A stretch of 7,801 nt of DNA from positions 1 through 7,801 of the forward strand of contig JALTZH010000257.1 of the NCBI GenBank assembly GCA_027051265.1, in the 5' to 3' direction. The translations under genes and the position numbers were made by a program. This stretch comes from an archaeon. GTDB taxonomy: Archaea; Hydrothermarchaeota; Hydrothermarchaeia; JALTZZ01; JALUTC01. The first letter of the stretch is position 1; every line of letters begins with the position of its first letter. Of the stretch, positions 5,583-7,801 are shown in pieces. The notes under the pieces are model-generated. The model had not been told where the DNA came from and searched no databases. It worked only from the letters and a program-made list of their open reading frames with translations.

Positions 5583-6733
5583 TAAAAATAGGCATTGTTA
5601 GATTATCCAAACCACATCCATTCTTCAATTACATGTTAAAAACAATGGGTAGCATCAATAAGGATATAATAATAAATATATATCTCCCAAAACGTATAGA
5701 TACAAACTTTTTTCTTAATACAGATATTGTTAAATCTGATAATATAAATATCCATTCAATGAAGGTGCATAAGCTATATTTACCTGAAAACTGGGGAACA
5801 ATACCTTTATATGCTATTTATAAAAAACACTTAAATAAAATAGTAAATGATAATGATATAATCAATGTCGTAGAACTATTTTTATATTCTTCATATCAAA
5901 TTATTAAATTGGCTAAAAAATATTCAAAATCAACAGCAGTTTCTATACACTCTGTTCTTCCATATCATGAATGTATTTTAAAATTTCCTCCATATAATAT
6001 TTTTTTAAAAATAAATTCTAAACTTTTTGACAGAGGAATTGCACCCTGTCATGCTACAAAAAAATATACACAATCCCTTAATATTAAAGATGATAAAATA
6101 AAAATAGTTCATTGGGGATTGGATTTAAATAGATTTTCTCCAAATTTAAATAAAAATGAATCAGAAACTATTAAAATATTATTTGTTGGAAGATTAATTG
6201 AATATAAAGGGATAAGAGATCTTCTCATTGCTTTTTCTAATATAATAAAGAATTACAAGAACATTGAACTTATAGTTTGTGGCGATGGACCATTAAGGCA
6301 AATGGTTTATAATTTTCAAAGAAAAATAAAATTTATAAAATTTTACAAGTGGATAGACTATAATAATGTACATAATGTTTTTAAAAATGCGGATATTTTT
6401 TGTTTACCAAGCAAAACATATTATTTTGGTCCATTTAAGAAGATAAAAGTCAACGAAGAGCAATTTCCATTAGCAAAATTAGAAGCGATGGCTTCTGGAT
6501 TGCCTTGTGTGGTTACAGATATAGGTGGACTGCCCGAAACGCTATCAGAAGGAAACATAATAATTAATGAGAACTCTATTAAAGAACTTCAAAATGGTTT
6601 ATCATACTTTATAGAGAACGAAAAAGAAAGGAAAAAAATCGGTAAGAAAAATAGACAAATTGCAGAAAAAAATTTTGACCTAATTACTCAATCAATCAAA
6701 CTTGTAAATGCTTTATTAGGTGATACATCATGA
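5579..6733 (+). CDS. GT4-family glycosyltransferase, 384 aa
   Basis: This is a retaining glycosyltransferase with the GT-B fold, expected to act at the cytoplasmic membrane face and add a sugar from a nucleotide donor to a growing lipid-linked glycan. The C-terminal donor domain is clear: ILFVGRLIEYKGIRDLL (200-216) with R205 and K210 of the diphosphate site, LIVCGDGPLR (231-240), ADIFCLPS (271-278), and an EX7E motif EQFPLAKLE (294-302) within PLAKLEAMASGLPCVVTDIGGLPE (297-320). The N-terminal acceptor domain is divergent, has no signal peptide or membrane helix, and starts IKIGIVRLSKPHPFF. A YYFGPFKKIKVNE insert (281-293) precedes the EX7E motif. Codon use is extremely AT-rich, with many Lys, Asn and Ile codons (bases 5701-5760 hold 11 of 60 G or C), more so than its upstream neighbours. 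Donor and acceptor are unknown; one candidate donor is the amino sugar made by the preceding three enzymes. Confidence 0.88.
   Translation: MIKIGIVRLSKPHPFFNYMLKTMGSINKDIIINIYLPKRIDTNFFLNTDIVKSDNINIHSMKVHKLYLPENWGTIPLYAIYKKHLNKIVNDNDIINVVELFLYSSYQIIKLAKKYSKSTAVSIHSVLPYHECILKFPPYNIFLKINSKLFDRGIAPCHATKKYTQSLNIKDDKIKIVHWGLDLNRFSPNLNKNESETIKILFVGRLIEYKGIRDLLIAFSNIIKNYKNIELIVCGDGPLRQMVYNFQRKIKFIKFYKWIDYNNVHNVFKNADIFCLPSKTYYFGPFKKIKVNEEQFPLAKLEAMASGLPCVVTDIGGLPETLSEGNIIINENSIKELQNGLSYFIENEKERKKIGKKNRQIAEKNFDLITQSIKLVNALLGDTS
6718..6724 (+). promoter_or_regulatory. AGGTGAT ribosome site before the GT-C gene
   Basis: AGGTGAT lies 5 bases before ATG 6730 and matches the anti-Shine-Dalgarno well. The ATG shares ATGA (6730-6733) with the GT4 stop, so this start is well supported. 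Confidence 0.7.
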
Positions 6734-7801
6734 AGAAAGACGTAATTATTCTCTTTATTAAGAAAATTCAGAACCACGACCTTTTTTACTCATTGATGAT
6801 TGGAATTCTAATTAGATATTCTGTTGCTTTATATACTATTCAACCAAATGATATAATTGTATGGTTTAAAGAATCGTTAAACGTAATTTATGGCTTAGGC
6901 ATTTATGAAAGACCATATTTTGCATATCCTCCTATATGGGGCTATATTCTTGGAGTTTTTTTAAAGTTTTCAAGTTTAATTTTTAATCCACTGGAATATG
7001 GATATTATATAAAAGAATTTCATCAATTAGATTATGTAACTGGCATGATTTCTGGTTTCGTAACAACGCCATTATTTAATTTTTTATATAAAACACCGCT
7101 AATAATCACAGATATTATTATTGGTTATCTCATATATAAAGTGATATTAGAATTAAAAAATGATAAAAGATTTGCTATCTACGCATTTAATTTATGGTTT
7201 TTTAATCCTCTTGTTATTTTAGTATCATCATATATAGGAAAATTCGATAATATATTAACATTATTTATCTTACTAATCGCTATATTTGTATATAAAAGAA
7301 ATTGGTTTTTTACTGGAATTTCTTTGGGATTAGGAATTTTTACAAAAATATATCCAATAATCTTTCTTCCTATAATTCTAATACTCATACTAATTGAAAA
7401 GATAACTGATAGATATCAATTTAAAAAAATAATTCTTAATCTTTTATATTTATTTTTTGGCATTTTCTTGACATCGTCTATAATTATTTTACCATTGTTG
7501 TTTAATGATGAATATGGTAGATTATTTTCACCTTTTACAAGGATAGAAACTGGGATTGGTGTAGGTGGTATGAGCATATGGTCTGTAAGGTATCTTACTG
7601 GACATGAATGGATTTATGATTGGGCACATACACATACAAAATTTGTTATTAGTACGTTATTTAAAATTCAATTTTCGTTGATCTTATTTATTACTGTATT
7701 ATTTATATTTAAATATATTAAAAGTAAAGAAAAATTGATTATATACTATATATTTACGTTAATTATTTTGATTTCTTATCTTACAAATTATACTTTAAAT
7801 C
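6730..7801 (+). CDS. GT-C-type multi-spanning membrane glycosyltransferase, 5' 357 codons (runs off right edge)
   Basis: The frame is open from ATG 6730 to the window end with no stop, so it is a partial gene. The protein has many hydrophobic spans separated by short charged loops: about 19-38, 67-85, 123-141, 149-167, 172-188, 195-222, 235-257, 310-330 and 337-352. The first outer loop carries YTIQPNDIIVWF (35-46), where D41 is in the position of the catalytic acid of GT-C enzymes. ERPYFAYPPIW (60-70), YIGKFDNI (168-175) and GLGIFTKIYPI (200-210) resemble the GQFD and K-x-YP segments of PIG-M-like, GT87-like and related polyprenyl-phosphate-mannose transferases. It would move a sugar from a lipid-phosphate carrier to a glycan outside the cytoplasm. 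It overlaps the GT4 gene by ATGA. The fragment at 2342-2540 is a decayed relative of its first 64 residues. Family within GT-C is uncertain. Confidence 0.8.
   Translation, partial: MKKDVIILFIKKIQNHDLFYSLMIGILIRYSVALYTIQPNDIIVWFKESLNVIYGLGIYERPYFAYPPIWGYILGVFLKFSSLIFNPLEYGYYIKEFHQLDYVTGMISGFVTTPLFNFLYKTPLIITDIIIGYLIYKVILELKNDKRFAIYAFNLWFFNPLVILVSSYIGKFDNILTLFILLIAIFVYKRNWFFTGISLGLGIFTKIYPIIFLPIILILILIEKITDRYQFKKIILNLLYLFFGIFLTSSIIILPLLFNDEYGRLFSPFTRIETGIGVGGMSIWSVRYLTGHEWIYDWAHTHTKFVISTLFKIQFSLILFITVLFIFKYIKSKEKLIIYYIFTLIILISYLTNYTLN

Noticed and set aside
7179-7388. Minus-strand open frame of 69 codons near the right end
   Set aside because: It lies opposite the membrane glycosyltransferase, whose plus-strand frame is continuous and has strong membrane-segment and motif content.
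1-7801. CRISPR array, tRNA, rRNA or phage-defence system
   Set aside because: No regularly spaced repeats, no cloverleaf-forming tRNA-like sequence, and no nuclease or toxin genes were seen on either strand.

Overview
The window looks like part of an archaeal (probably euryarchaeal) surface-polysaccharide or glycoprotein-glycan locus that insertion sequences have damaged at its left end. The archaeal call is an inference. It rests on repeated GGTGA-type ribosome binding sites, ATGA start/stop overlaps, a TTTAAAAA element that suits an archaeal TATA position better than the nearby bacterial-like -10 string, and the gene content. A bacterial origin is not excluded.

Layout. (1) 1-170 is the C-terminal end of an IS630-type transposase that runs in from the left. 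(2) 163-580 plus 2109-2332 is one class I SAM-dependent methyltransferase gene. Its 5' end is cut or replaced by the IS630-like sequence and its middle is split by a second element. (3) 581-2102 is a complete 1522-bp IS1634/IS4-like element with 16-bp terminal inverted repeats (15 of 16 matching), a 6-bp ATGAAA target duplication and a 462-codon DDE transposase. Removing it with one ATGAAA copy restores the methyltransferase reading frame exactly. (4) 2342-2540 is the decayed 5' end of a membrane glycosyltransferase gene, recognisably homologous to the intact gene that starts at 6730. (5) 2650 to the right edge is a tight, co-directional operon: WecD-like acetyltransferase, DegT/DnrJ-type sugar aminotransferase, soluble NAD-dependent nucleotide-sugar 4,6-dehydratase, GT4 glycosyltransferase, and a multi-spanning GT-C-type glycosyltransferase cut by the window end.

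How the genes work together (inference from families and order). The dehydratase makes a 4-keto-6-deoxy nucleotide sugar, most likely from UDP-GlcNAc. The aminotransferase adds a 4-amino group and the GNAT acetylates it. The product would be an N-acylated 4-amino-4,6-dideoxy sugar, for example a UDP-2,4-diacetamido-2,4,6-trideoxyhexose of the bacillosamine type. The GT4 enzyme would add a sugar to a lipid-linked glycan on the cytoplasmic face, and the GT-C protein would use a lipid-phosphate sugar donor on the outer face.

The history is legible. An older methyltransferase-GT-C gene pair was coupled by a stop/Shine-Dalgarno overlap. The four-gene sugar module now sits between the ruined GT-C copy and an intact GT-C homologue. 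The two insertion elements are visibly richer in GC than the AT-rich glycan genes.
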